A DNA stretch of 32,251 bases from Leptospiraceae bacterium (GTDB lineage: Bacteria > Spirochaetota > Leptospiria > Leptospirales > Leptonemataceae): positions 1 to 32,251 of the forward strand of contig JAGRNE010000012.1 in assembly GCA_020440915.1 (NCBI GenBank). The letters run 5' to 3'. The translations under genes and the position numbers were made by a program. Under the pieces are notes generated by a model. It saw only the letters and a list, made by a program, of their open reading frames with translations, had not been told where the DNA came from and did not search any database. This document shows, one piece after another, positions 8,434 to 16,389 of the stretch. Numbering within the stretch: position 1 is the stretch's first letter; the number at the start of each line of letters is the position of its first letter.

Positions 8434-9105
8434 TCATCTGTTGTAGAGCACGGTCTTTCTTTCTTCCAGTGTGAGCCGACTCAAGAAGCGAAACAATGCA
8501 AGCCGCATGGATAGAACGCTTTTTTCCAGGCCTTCCATCCGCCTGCGCCAGTGCTCCTTCTGTTCCGCCACCGGATCCGAAAACCAGGCGGTCCGGCCCT
8601 GGCAGCTTGCTTCCTGCCAGGCAAAATAGGCCATCCACGCTGCATATAGTTCCGCATCCCTTTCCCGGCGAAGTTGAAAGTACAGGGATCGCTCTGCCTC
8701 ATGCTCCGGAACATGGCGGGCCATATTGGTCTGCAAATGCTGGTTGGCCTGCAGAATCATCTGAAATCGGCTTTCTGTATCCCTTTTCAGGTCCTGCAGG
8801 CCATTACAGACTTTGCCATTCCAGGCAATCATCTTACCTTGAGTGTATTCTTTGAGCCGCTGGCCGTCCTGTAGAGCCTGCCGGGCTACGGATTGAGGAT
8901 CCATGGTAGGTGCGAGAAAGAGGTTGCGGCTGGCAGCAATTTCGCTTGATACCCCAGGGGGGTATGGAAAAGTGGGCCACAGAAGTGAGGATTCCGCATA
9001 TAGGGTGTTGACGCTCAGGGCCAGAAACAGACTAAAGCGTATCAGGGGTCTGAAAACGCCGGCAGTCGGTAGCTTGCTGCAAGGTTTTTTGAATAGACAG
9101 TGCAA
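8434..9105 (-). CDS. putative exported protein of unknown function, start uncertain
   Basis: The C-terminal 180 residues look like a real protein: helical and rich in E, R, Q and aromatic residues (for example RRERDAELYAAWMAYF), ending LTLEERKTVLYNR. I recognise no family. A signal peptide is suggested by IRFSLFLALSVNTLYA with cleavage before ES, at about 9045-8998. The frame stays open to 9474, but that would run inside the divergent TolC gene, so the true start is downstream of about 9162. Candidates are the ATG at 9162, which overlaps the TolC start by 17 bases, or the TTG at 9105 used here; neither has a convincing ribosome binding site. Its stop is 35 bases before the next gene's ATG. 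Probably periplasmic. Confidence 0.55.
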   Translation of the reverse strand: MHCLFKKPCSKLPTAGVFRPLIRFSLFLALSVNTLYAESSLLWPTFPYPPGVSSEIAASRNLFLAPTMDPQSVARQALQDGQRLKEYTQGKMIAWNGKVCNGLQDLKRDTESRFQMILQANQHLQTNMARHVPEHEAERSLYFQLRRERDAELYAAWMAYFAWQEASCQGRTAWFSDPVAEQKEHWRRRMEGLEKSVLSMRLALFRFLSRLTLEERKTVLYNR

Positions 9106-9145
9106 GCCGGGGGCGCAGCCCAGTAAGTGTAACGGATAATATATT

Positions 9146-10864
9146 ATGAATCGATATTTCATCTCAATCGTGCTCGTTCTGACAACCCTTCTGTCCGGAT
9201 GCCAGAGCGCCGAGAACCGGCAAACCGGACCGGAGAATACAGATCCTGAGGCCGGGGCCGATTCTTCCACTGAAAATCCGGAACTGGACCAGGAAACTGC
9301 AACTGATGCGGATTCCGGGGAGGACATGGAAGAGCTGGCCGAAGAGGAAGCCGAGCTTTCTGCAAAGGAGCCGGAATTTGCCACCATACCGCTGGGACCC
9401 AACGGCAGACCCAGGCCTCTGAGCATGAAACAGACCATCCAGCTGGTTTTGAACAACAATACATCCGTGCGCATTCAGCAGCTGGAAATCCTGAAATCCG
9501 ACACCGAGTTGCTCAAGGATGATTCCCAGTATACTCCCAAAGTAGATTTTAGCTTTCAGAGCTACGTAAGCAAGGATAAGCAGACTCCCAGCACCGTTTT
9601 TCAGGGAACCCAGACCAATCAAGACACCTATACAGCCGGTATCGAAAAGTTGTTCCGTAGCGGGACCTATTTCCGCCTTGAGGGATCGGACACTCGACTG
9701 GATACCAACGCGGGCGAAGGGACCGCAGCGCTCACCAATTCCTTTCTTTCGCAGTTGGCCCAGCCACCTCTCCATACCGGCGCGGTTAAAATCTTGCTGC
9801 AACAGGAATTGCTGAAAAATGCCTTTGGTTACAATCAGAGCCGGCTGACAGACATTCGTCGCAAGCAGGCGCTGATCGAACGCGAAAGACTGGAGTTTGA
9901 ACTGGCTCAGCTCACAGTAAGCGCCATGGTGGACTACTGGACTCTTGCCATCGCAGAGAAGGAAGTGGAGACTTCCAGGGAATTGCTAAAGAATGCTAAC
10001 TATATTCGCGGAATCACGGCCCAGAAAACGGGGCTGGGGCTGGCCGAGCCTTTCGAAGTAAATCAATGGAATGCAGTGGTGGCCCAGGCCCGTTCCCGAT
10101 TGCAACAGGCCGAACTGGACCGGGACACCAAGCGCCGGGATTTGCTAAGAGTGTTGAATCTGGATCCGAATCTACCGCTTTCCGGAGCCACCGAGCTTAT
10201 CGAAGCGGCTCCTCCAGAGGTAGACCTGGATGCGGACATTCAAAACGCTCTGGCTACCCGCCCGGACATTCGAATTCTTCGCCGGCAGCTGGAGATTGCA
10301 CGACTTTCCGAAGATATCGCGGAGAACAATCTTCTTCCTTCGGTTACCCTCGGCGGTAGCTATTCCAGCCGTGATGTGGCCCGCTACTCTGGCAGCGCCT
10401 TCGATGCAGTGCCCAGAGGAAAGTATCCGGAGTATTCTGTACAGTTCAAGGTAGAGTATCCACTGTGGGATGAAGGCGCCCGTGTGGAAGCGCGTAACGC
10501 TCGCATTAATCGACGGCAGCTGAGGTTGCAGGAAGAGCAGATCAGCCGTCAGGTTGCAGATGATATTCGCCAGAGCCGCGAACAGATCAAAGTGGCGTAT
10601 CAATCGGTGCAGGAAGCGAGAGTGGCCCTGGCCAATACACAGGCTTTCTACTATGGATTGGTGCGAAGATACCAGCAGGGACGCTTTTCCGCCGATGCCG
10701 TAAAGAATGCTCTGGATGCCCTGGTGCAGTCCCGGCAGGCGCTAACGCGGGCCCTGATCAACTATAACATCTCATTGATTCGCTACGACCTGGCAAGAAA
10801 TGCAGTCTTCACCAAATACGAAATCGATATAGATGCGGTGATCGATCGCCTGCGAGACTCCTGA
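9146..10864 (+). CDS. TolC-family outer membrane lipoprotein
   Basis: A 572-residue outer-membrane efflux protein. A lipoprotein signal ends in LLSGC with the lipidated Cys at residue 19. Then comes an unusual linker of about 55 residues dominated by D/E/A (residues 25-80). The OEP domain begins near LSMKQTIQLVLNNNTSVRIQQ (residue about 92), a typical TolC opening, and continues through two helical-hairpin/strand repeats to about 560 (KNALDALVQSRQALTRALINYNISL). TolC proteins trimerise as an outer-membrane barrel and periplasmic tunnel for RND, ABC or type I exporters. No inner-membrane pump or adaptor gene is adjacent, so its partner lies elsewhere. The ATG is preceded by AACGGATAATATATT, a poor ribosome binding site. 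Confidence 0.9.
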   Translation: MNRYFISIVLVLTTLLSGCQSAENRQTGPENTDPEAGADSSTENPELDQETATDADSGEDMEELAEEEAELSAKEPEFATIPLGPNGRPRPLSMKQTIQLVLNNNTSVRIQQLEILKSDTELLKDDSQYTPKVDFSFQSYVSKDKQTPSTVFQGTQTNQDTYTAGIEKLFRSGTYFRLEGSDTRLDTNAGEGTAALTNSFLSQLAQPPLHTGAVKILLQQELLKNAFGYNQSRLTDIRRKQALIERERLEFELAQLTVSAMVDYWTLAIAEKEVETSRELLKNANYIRGITAQKTGLGLAEPFEVNQWNAVVAQARSRLQQAELDRDTKRRDLLRVLNLDPNLPLSGATELIEAAPPEVDLDADIQNALATRPDIRILRRQLEIARLSEDIAENNLLPSVTLGGSYSSRDVARYSGSAFDAVPRGKYPEYSVQFKVEYPLWDEGARVEARNARINRRQLRLQEEQISRQVADDIRQSREQIKVAYQSVQEARVALANTQAFYYGLVRRYQQGRFSADAVKNALDALVQSRQALTRALINYNISLIRYDLARNAVFTKYEIDIDAVIDRLRDS

Positions 10865-10876
10865 TTTGCCTCCCGG

Positions 10877-10906
10877 GATGCAGACCTTCGTACGGTGGTC
10901 TGCATC
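10877..10906. terminator. perfect 10-bp hairpin between convergent genes
   Basis: GATGCAGACC and GGTCTGCATC pair perfectly over 10 bp around a 10-base loop, 13 bases after the TolC stop and facing the end of the convergent glycosyltransferase gene. No T-run follows on either strand, so it may be a factor-assisted or bidirectional terminator, or a 3'-end stabiliser. Confidence 0.5.
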
Positions 10907-10932
10907 ATTGGCGCCTGCCTGAATATTGGTCC

Positions 10933-10972
10933 GGCCCGGTCTTGCCTGGTCCAGCCTGGTCTGGCCCCGGGG
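10933..10972 (+). repeat. four degenerate 10-bp tandem units
   Basis: Four consecutive 10-mers read ggcccggtct, tgcctggtcc, agcctggtct and ggccccgggg. The middle two differ at two of ten positions. They lie in the 173-base non-coding gap between TolC and the convergent glycosyltransferase gene. The unit equals about one helical turn. No function is apparent. Confidence 0.5.
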
Positions 10973-11037
10973 CCTCTACGGAGGCTGGATTCTTCCAGGA
11001 ATGCGGAAAGCCCCTGGCCTTGCAAGGTAAGCGTAAA

Positions 11038-11943
11038 TCAGATATCCGTCGGCGAATGTCTGGCCGCCAGGAATTCAATCCTGCGAAGCAACCTTTCCGC
11101 CCTTCGGGCCCATCTGTCCGGCAAACCTCCCAGGATTTTTCCCCTTCTTCTGGCCGATTCCAGCAAACTCTGTTGCAGTCCTCTCTTGCAGAGCGATGGC
11201 GTATGCAGAAGCAGCGCCCTGAGTCTTTGCAGATCCAGCAGTCCTTCGCCAGAAACCTGTTTCCAGGCGCCGGATCGCTTGATTACCAGAGGATGAGGTA
11301 TGCAACCCATAGAATCCTGGAGAAAGTACCGGATCCAGAATTCAAAATCTTCGCAAGAAGGGAAGCGTTCATCAAAGCCTCCCAGCTCCAGAAAGGTCTG
11401 CCTTTGAATCATGATGGAACTGGCAGATACAAGACAAACATGCAGGCTTTCTTCCAATGGAGCGCCGGTCACAGGCTGAAGGCGAAGCGGAACCGAAAGC
11501 TGCCGCTGGTCTTTTTTCCAGTCCTCTCTGGAATGACATGCCTTTAGATGGGGGCGAGCCTTCAGGAAATTCCATTGCATCTCCAGCTTTTCAGGTTTCC
11601 ATAGATCGTCAGAATCCAGAAAAGCCAGCCAGGGCTGATTGGCTTTCCTGGCGCCGAGGTTTCGGGCCCCGGCCGGACCGGGTTTCGAGCGCTCCAGGAA
11701 ATGGGCTTCGGGAGGGTCAGCAACCAGATTACCTGCATTGATTAGATCCTGTCTGTGAACCTGCCAGTGCTCAAAGGCTTTTCGGTCCGCCTCCCGATCC
11801 TCTGCAGTTCCGTTGCTCACCACCAGTAGCTCTGAAGGCCAGACAGTACCGAAAACAGAGTCCAGGGCTTGCCGAAGAAGTTTCGGGCGGTTACGGACGG
11901 GAATGATTACAGTTACGGGAAGACGGAATTCTTTTCGATTCAC
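11038..11943 (-). CDS. family 2 glycosyltransferase
   Basis: GT-A fold glycosyltransferase of about 301 residues, transferring a sugar from a nucleotide (or lipid) donor; acceptor unknown. Visible hallmarks are the opening beta strand LPVTVIIPVRNRPKLLRQAL, the ARNLGA segment, the metal-binding FLDSDDLW motif about 110 residues in, a GGFDERFPSCEDFEFWIRY region carrying the catalytic-type ED, and a basic C-terminus. The frame is open to 12246 but the extra N-terminus runs through the divergent prenyltransferase gene and is not GT-like. I chose the GTG at 11943, eight residues before the first beta strand, with GGGAA just upstream; a TTG at 11982 is possible. No membrane helix is seen, so it probably acts at the cytosolic face. 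The gap to the divergent gene is only 48 bases. Confidence 0.85.
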   Translation of the reverse strand: MNRKEFRLPVTVIIPVRNRPKLLRQALDSVFGTVWPSELLVVSNGTAEDREADRKAFEHWQVHRQDLINAGNLVADPPEAHFLERSKPGPAGARNLGARKANQPWLAFLDSDDLWKPEKLEMQWNFLKARPHLKACHSREDWKKDQRQLSVPLRLQPVTGAPLEESLHVCLVSASSIMIQRQTFLELGGFDERFPSCEDFEFWIRYFLQDSMGCIPHPLVIKRSGAWKQVSGEGLLDLQRLRALLLHTPSLCKRGLQQSLLESARRRGKILGGLPDRWARRAERLLRRIEFLAARHSPTDI

Positions 11944-11991
11944 TGATTCCCAATTTGTTGACCCCAGCGGCCACAGGGGCAAGTTGAATTT

Positions 11992-12897
11992 GTGCAGAAG
12001 ATAAAGGCCGTGCTGAAACTGATTCGAGTCTACCAGTGGACCAAGTCCGGATTTGTAATCCTTCCTTTTGTCTTTTCCAGCCACCTCTATACAGTGGTCA
12101 GGGAACCGTTTTCCGAAGGCACCCTGGGTCTGGTGATCCGGCTTGCATTTGCCTTTTTTGGCTTCTCTTTTCTGGCCAGTTCCATCTACGTTATTAACGA
12201 CTTCAAAGATCGAAAACTGGATCGTCAGGATCCCAGAAAGCAGCATCGACCCCTGGCCAGTGGCGAAATCCCGTCCGGACTGGCCTTTCTGGTGGCCGCA
12301 GTACTGCTTACCGCCGCACTCTGCCTCGGTTTTCAGCTCAACGAAGCTACCGGGATGACATTTCTGACCTATTTTCTGATGAATTTGATCTACAGCGCCG
12401 GCGCCAAGAGGATTGTGCTTCTGGATGTATTTATCATCTCCGCCGGCTTTGTATTGCGTGTACTGGCCGGCGCTTTCGCATTAAATGTAGATGCCAGTCC
12501 CTGGTTATTGAGCTCTGCCTTCTTCCTCTCCCTTTTTCTGGGATTCTTCAAACGCTACTACGAAGTGCGAATGTCTCCGGCGGAGGCGATGATCGGAGGC
12601 AGCTATCATTCCGAATCGCTGAAAAGCTTCATTAATATAACCGCTTCCATTTCCATTATCAACTACTCCATCTACACATTGCAGGGAACCCATGCGGCGG
12701 CCAATCTGTTCTGGACGATTCCCCTGGTAGTTCTGGGAATCTTTCGCTACTACACTTTGTTGCAGACTCCTGAATCCGTGAAAGATGGGAATCCATCCGA
12801 CATCCTTCTGGCCGATGGATTTCTGATCACTACCATCCTCATCTGGGTAGTGCTCTGTGCCGTTCTGATACTGCACAACGAGCCAATTCTATCCTGA
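11992..12897 (+). CDS. UbiA-family prenyltransferase, DPPR synthase-like
   Basis: Integral membrane enzyme of 301 residues with about eight or nine predicted helices. The first aspartate-rich motif reads INDFKDRKLDRQDPRKQHRP with N69, D70, D73 and D77; a second conserved segment is LLDVFIISAGFVLRVLAGA (from residue 143), and KRYYEVR follows at 187. This pattern, especially HRPLASG and DVFxxxxGFVLR, is that of the decaprenyl-phosphate 5-phosphoribose synthase branch (mycobacterial Rv3806c) rather than quinone- or heme-pathway UbiA enzymes. DPPR synthase attaches phosphoribose to polyprenyl phosphate, giving a lipid-linked pentose donor. The GTG start at 11992 has AGGGG twelve bases upstream. 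The divergent glycosyltransferase could belong to the same glycan pathway. Exact substrate is inference. Confidence 0.82.
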   Translation: MQKIKAVLKLIRVYQWTKSGFVILPFVFSSHLYTVVREPFSEGTLGLVIRLAFAFFGFSFLASSIYVINDFKDRKLDRQDPRKQHRPLASGEIPSGLAFLVAAVLLTAALCLGFQLNEATGMTFLTYFLMNLIYSAGAKRIVLLDVFIISAGFVLRVLAGAFALNVDASPWLLSSAFFLSLFLGFFKRYYEVRMSPAEAMIGGSYHSESLKSFINITASISIINYSIYTLQGTHAAANLFWTIPLVVLGIFRYYTLLQTPESVKDGNPSDILLADGFLITTILIWVVLCAVLILHNEPILS

Positions 12898-12953
12898 GGA
12901 CTTGTTGCGGGATTTTGAATTGATGTCGAAGGGCCCCTGCGGACTTTTGGACC

Positions 12954-13241
12954 ATGCCAACCTATTCCTATCGATGCACTGAATGCGGTCATGAATACGA
13001 TGCTTTCCAGTCCATGAAGGACGATCCGCATACGGAATGCCCGAAATGCGGGGGCAAGGTAGAGCGTCTCATTGGGGGCGGAGCGGGTATCGTCTTCAAG
13101 GGTAGCGGATTCTACGTTACCGACTATAGAAAACCATCCGGCGGTTCCAATGAAGGGGGATCCGGAGGAAGCTCCAGCGGATCCAGCGGTTCGAGCAATT
13201 CCTCGAGTAGCAGTTCTTCCGGCTCGGGCAGCCAGGGTTAG
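12954..13241 (+). CDS. FmdB-family zinc-ribbon protein
   Basis: A 95-residue protein with the FmdB regulatory-family zinc ribbon at its N-terminus: MPTYSYRCTECGHEYD with C8 and C11, and ECPKCGG with C29 and C32, forming a four-cysteine zinc site. The family consensus continues to about residue 57 (GAGIVFKGSGFYVTDYR). The remaining 38 residues are a Ser/Gly tail (residues 61-95), as in many FmdB-like proteins. The role of the family is poorly defined; a transcriptional regulator label comes from the formamidase operon. It sits 56 bases after the prenyltransferase and 9 bases before lpxI, so it probably shares their transcript. Confidence 0.88.
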   Translation: MPTYSYRCTECGHEYDAFQSMKDDPHTECPKCGGKVERLIGGGAGIVFKGSGFYVTDYRKPSGGSNEGGSGGSSSGSSGSSNSSSSSSSGSGSQG

Positions 13242-13250
13242 GTTTCCGGT

Positions 13251-14117
13251 TTGAGCGATGGAGCCCTGGGAATACTGGCCGGTAGAGGCGAACTCCCCTG
13301 GATGGTGGCGGAAAATGCCATCCGGGCCGGAGAAGAAGTGCATATCTTTCCCTTCACCGAAGATCCCATTCCATCCCATCTCCAATCGCATTGCACTCCC
13401 GTAGTGCTAACCAGGATGTATGCCTCTGTCTTTGCTTCGCTGAAAAAGAAGCAGGTGAGGCGACTGATTTCCATCGGCAAAGCCAGCAAAGATATTCTCT
13501 ACAAGAATCCTCGCTTTGATGCGCGAACGCTTTTGCTTCTTGCACGAATGGAGAACCTGAACGACTACACAATCTTCAAACACATAGCCCGGGAACTGGA
13601 TAAAATTGGAATCACAGTGCTGGATCAGACAACCTATCTGGGCGATTGCTTTCTGGAAGAAGGTAGGTACGGAAAAAAACTCAAGGACAAACAGATTGAA
13701 GATGTGTCCTATGGGATGATGTATGCAAGGGAAATGAATCGACTGGACATTGGCCAGACCGTGGTTGTGGGACAGCGCTCGGTGATTGCGGTAGAATGTG
13801 TAGAAGGCACCGATCAATGTATACGCCGGGGAGGTGCCCTGTACGCCCGGGGAGGGGCCGTGGTTTGCAAAGTGGCCAAGCGTAACCATGATCGTCGATT
13901 TGACATTCCTGTTACGGGCGAAAGCACACTTCGAAGCATGCAGGAGTCCAGATGTCATGTTCTGGCCATCGAGGCCGGCGCCACCATCGTAGTGAACAAA
14001 TCGGAATTCTTAAAAAGCGCAAAGCAAAAAGGGATTACAGTGATCTCCTTGCACGAATCGGAACAGGGCTTTACGGACATGAAGAAGCTCCGTAAATTGA
14101 ATCGGAGCGGCGCATGA
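13251..14117 (+). CDS. lpxI: UDP-2,3-diacylglucosamine pyrophosphatase LpxI
   Basis: Cytosolic/peripheral enzyme of lipid A synthesis that hydrolyses UDP-2,3-diacylglucosamine to lipid X and UMP; the LpxI alternative to LpxH. It has 288 residues, slightly longer than typical. The N-terminal domain opens LGILAGRGELPWMVAENA; the C-terminal catalytic domain has VVVGQRSVIAVECVEGTDQCI (residues 170-190), then VVCKVAKRNHDRRFDIPVTG (204-223) containing D214 and D218 of the conserved KxxxDxRFDxP block, and VLAIEAGATIVVN. The start is a TTG at 13251, nine bases after the FmdB stop; no ATG in this frame lies before the conserved LAGRGELP. Its end overlaps lpxB by four bases (ATGA), so translation of the two sequential pathway enzymes is coupled. 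Confidence 0.93.
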   Translation: MSDGALGILAGRGELPWMVAENAIRAGEEVHIFPFTEDPIPSHLQSHCTPVVLTRMYASVFASLKKKQVRRLISIGKASKDILYKNPRFDARTLLLLARMENLNDYTIFKHIARELDKIGITVLDQTTYLGDCFLEEGRYGKKLKDKQIEDVSYGMMYAREMNRLDIGQTVVVGQRSVIAVECVEGTDQCIRRGGALYARGGAVVCKVAKRNHDRRFDIPVTGESTLRSMQESRCHVLAIEAGATIVVNKSEFLKSAKQKGITVISLHESEQGFTDMKKLRKLNRSGA

Positions 14118-15487
14118 GTTCCGAAAAATCCTCCATAGAAATGCAGGGCGAGCTATTCGCCGAAATGACCTCCGACGAAAGGAAGCCGGCAAAGAAAAAA
14201 GCGTCTCCAGGCAGAAGCGAAAAACGACTCAGAAAGTCGGCCAGCCCGGCCACCGGTGAGTCCATTGAATCCAGAGGAAAGCCGGCCAGATCGCCTGCAA
14301 GAAAGGGCCAATCCTCGGCCGCAGCGACATCGAATCAACATTCCGATCTATCTTCCGGCGTTCTTATTATGACCGGGGAGCATTCCGGCGATTTGCTGGG
14401 CGCCGACGTTGCCCGGGAACTCAAGAAGCAGGGTGTGAAGAAGTTATTCGGCACCGGCGGACCGGAGATGCGTTCTGCCGGCGTTGAGCTTCTGGAAGAC
14501 ATCGAAACCATGAACGTTGTGGGTTTCGTAGAGGCGCTCAAAGCCTACCGGCGTCTAAAGGCTCTGGCCGGGCGTATTGTAGAGTTTGCGCGAAAGAACG
14601 GAATCAGCCATGCCATCCTTGTGGATTATCCGGGATTTAATCTTCGACTTGCAGAAATGCTTAAGCGCGATTCCTTCTTTATTACCTATCTGGTGAGCCC
14701 TCAACTCTGGGCCTGGCATTACAGCCGCATAAAGACAATCCGAAAATACGTGGACCTTATGCTTCCACTTTTTCCCTTCGAAGAGGAGATGTATCGCAAC
14801 GAAGGAATCACAGCCCATTGTGTAGGTCATCCCCTGGTGCATCGCATTGGTCAGCAGTTAAAAACCCAGGAGCCTATTGCTACTTTTGCCGGAAAAACCA
14901 TCGGTTTGCTACCTGGAAGTCGTGGATCTGAAATTCGTCGCCTTTTGCCGCCGATGCTGGAAGCCGCCCAATTGCTCAAGGAGAAATACGGAAAGGTGCG
15001 ATTCTTGCTGCCCGGAATCAACGAAGAGGCCCGAACTTACGTCGAAGAGCAGACGTCGGCCTATCCGGATCTGAAGATCGAGATCATGCCGGGACGATCC
15101 TTACGAGTTATGGAAGCCAGCGATCTTCTTATTCTATCCTCCGGTACAGCAACCATGGAAGCCGCCTACTTTCAAACTCCCATGGTTGTCCTCTATAAAG
15201 TAGGATGGATCAACCTGATGATCATTAGCCTGGTCATCCGTACTCGCGTAATTGGAATGGTGAATCTTCTGGCCCGGCGGCAGGTGGCGGTGGAGCTTCT
15301 GCAAACCGAGGTTCGGCCCGATACTATATTCAAGCATGCTTCGGATATCCTGGATAATCCTGCTTTACAGCAAGAAATCCGAAAAGAGCTGGAGTTTGTT
15401 AAAAGCAGCCTGGGCAAAGGCAGGCCGGCCCTGGAAGGGGCCCGGCTTTTTCTGCAATATGCCCGGCAGAGGAAGGGCGAACTGTGA
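14114..15487 (+). CDS. lpxB: lipid-A-disaccharide synthase LpxB with N-terminal basic extension
   Basis: GT19 glycosyltransferase joining UDP-2,3-diacylglucosamine and lipid X to form the tetraacyl disaccharide-1-phosphate of lipid A, at the inner membrane. The LpxB core begins at residue 83 (VLIMTGEHSGDLLGADVA) and includes FGTGGPEMRSAG, MNVVGFVEAL, DYPGFNLRLA, VSPQLWAWHYSRI, GHPLVHRI and the donor-site LLPGSRGSEIRRLLP. The core, about 375 residues, matches E. coli LpxB in size. The first 82 residues are extra: a low-complexity stretch rich in K, R, S, A and P, possibly disordered. The ATG overlaps the lpxI stop by four bases, which supports this start and hence the extension. Its own stop overlaps the argF GTG start. 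Confidence 0.94.
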   Translation: MSSEKSSIEMQGELFAEMTSDERKPAKKKASPGRSEKRLRKSASPATGESIESRGKPARSPARKGQSSAAATSNQHSDLSSGVLIMTGEHSGDLLGADVARELKKQGVKKLFGTGGPEMRSAGVELLEDIETMNVVGFVEALKAYRRLKALAGRIVEFARKNGISHAILVDYPGFNLRLAEMLKRDSFFITYLVSPQLWAWHYSRIKTIRKYVDLMLPLFPFEEEMYRNEGITAHCVGHPLVHRIGQQLKTQEPIATFAGKTIGLLPGSRGSEIRRLLPPMLEAAQLLKEKYGKVRFLLPGINEEARTYVEEQTSAYPDLKIEIMPGRSLRVMEASDLLILSSGTATMEAAYFQTPMVVLYKVGWINLMIISLVIRTRVIGMVNLLARRQVAVELLQTEVRPDTIFKHASDILDNPALQQEIRKELEFVKSSLGKGRPALEGARLFLQYARQRKGEL

Positions 15488-16389
15488 GACATCTACTCAG
15501 TCTACTGGATTTGAAGGATGAGGATTTTACCAGAATCCTGCAGCGGGGCATTGAGCACGGAAAGAACCGCAAATTGGCGCCGAAAGCACTGGAGAACAAG
15601 ACAGTCACTCTTCTTTTTGAAAAGACCAGTACACGTACCAGACTTTCTTTTAGCGTAGCGGTCATGGAAATGGGCGGTCATTTGATTGCCCTGGAGTCTC
15701 AAATGCTTCAGGTGGGTCGGGGCGAAAGCGTCGAAGACACCACCGAAGTGCTCGCACGATATGTGGACTGCGTTATGGTTCGAACCCACAGCCATAGAAA
15801 GCTGGAGGTCATGAGCGGTCTGGATCGTATTTCGGTCATCAACGGACTTTCGGATCGTCATCATCCCTGTCAGGGGTTGGCGGATTATATGACTTTGCTG
15901 GAAGCCGGCAAGGATTTGAAAAAGACGACCATAGCCTTTGTAGGCGAGCCCAATAATGTCTTTAACTCCCTGGCGCTGGGAGCGCTGCATAGCGGAAGCC
16001 GCATTCATCTGGCCGCTCCCGAAGGGTATCCCATTCGTCCGGGAATCCGCGATCATCTAAGGAAAAGGAACGTGCAGCTGGAAGTATTTCACGATCCAGC
16101 CGCCGCCGTAAAGGATGCGGATGTGATCTACACCGATACCTGGGTTTCCATGGGCCAGGAAGAAGAGGCGGAAGAACGAAAGGCAGTCTTTCAACCATAT
16201 CGTCTGGACGACCAGCTACTTTCCCAGGCTCGCTCCGATGTTCTTGTAATGCATTGTTTGCCCGCCCATCGCGGCGAAGAGATTACCGATTCTGTTATGG
16301 ATTTGCATGGCCCCACCATATTCAAGCAGGCAGAGAACCGGCTGCATATTCAAAAGGCCATTCTGGAATGGATCTTTGAATTGATCTAG
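15484..16389 (+). CDS. argF: ornithine carbamoyltransferase
   Basis: Cytosolic enzyme forming citrulline from carbamoyl phosphate and ornithine in arginine biosynthesis; 301 residues, normal length. The carbamoyl-phosphate loop STRTR is at residues 49-53 (preceded by FEKT), HPCQ at 127-130, GEPNNVFNSL at 154-163 where the family usually has a GDGNN-type sequence, the ornithine-binding DTWVSMGQE loop at 218-226 and HCLPAHRGEEI at 257-267. The SMG loop supports ornithine over acetylornithine or aspartate as substrate. The GTG start overlaps the lpxB TGA by four bases (GTGA), so it is translationally coupled to lipid A genes, an unusual partner. No other arginine gene is in the window. Confidence 0.95.
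   Translation: MRHLLSLLDLKDEDFTRILQRGIEHGKNRKLAPKALENKTVTLLFEKTSTRTRLSFSVAVMEMGGHLIALESQMLQVGRGESVEDTTEVLARYVDCVMVRTHSHRKLEVMSGLDRISVINGLSDRHHPCQGLADYMTLLEAGKDLKKTTIAFVGEPNNVFNSLALGALHSGSRIHLAAPEGYPIRPGIRDHLRKRNVQLEVFHDPAAAVKDADVIYTDTWVSMGQEEEAEERKAVFQPYRLDDQLLSQARSDVLVMHCLPAHRGEEITDSVMDLHGPTIFKQAENRLHIQKAILEWIFELI

Noticed and set aside
9163-9474. N-terminal extension of the unknown exported protein
   Set aside because: It is antisense to the TolC acidic linker, giving a Ser-rich artefact; a signal peptide follows further in.
11944-12246. N-terminal extension of the glycosyltransferase
   Set aside because: It runs through the divergent prenyltransferase gene and has no GT2-like content; the GTG at 11943 is favoured.
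12750-13391. Minus-strand frame of 213 codons opposite the prenyltransferase end, FmdB and the lpxI start
   Set aside because: The three plus-strand genes have clear family motifs; this frame does not.
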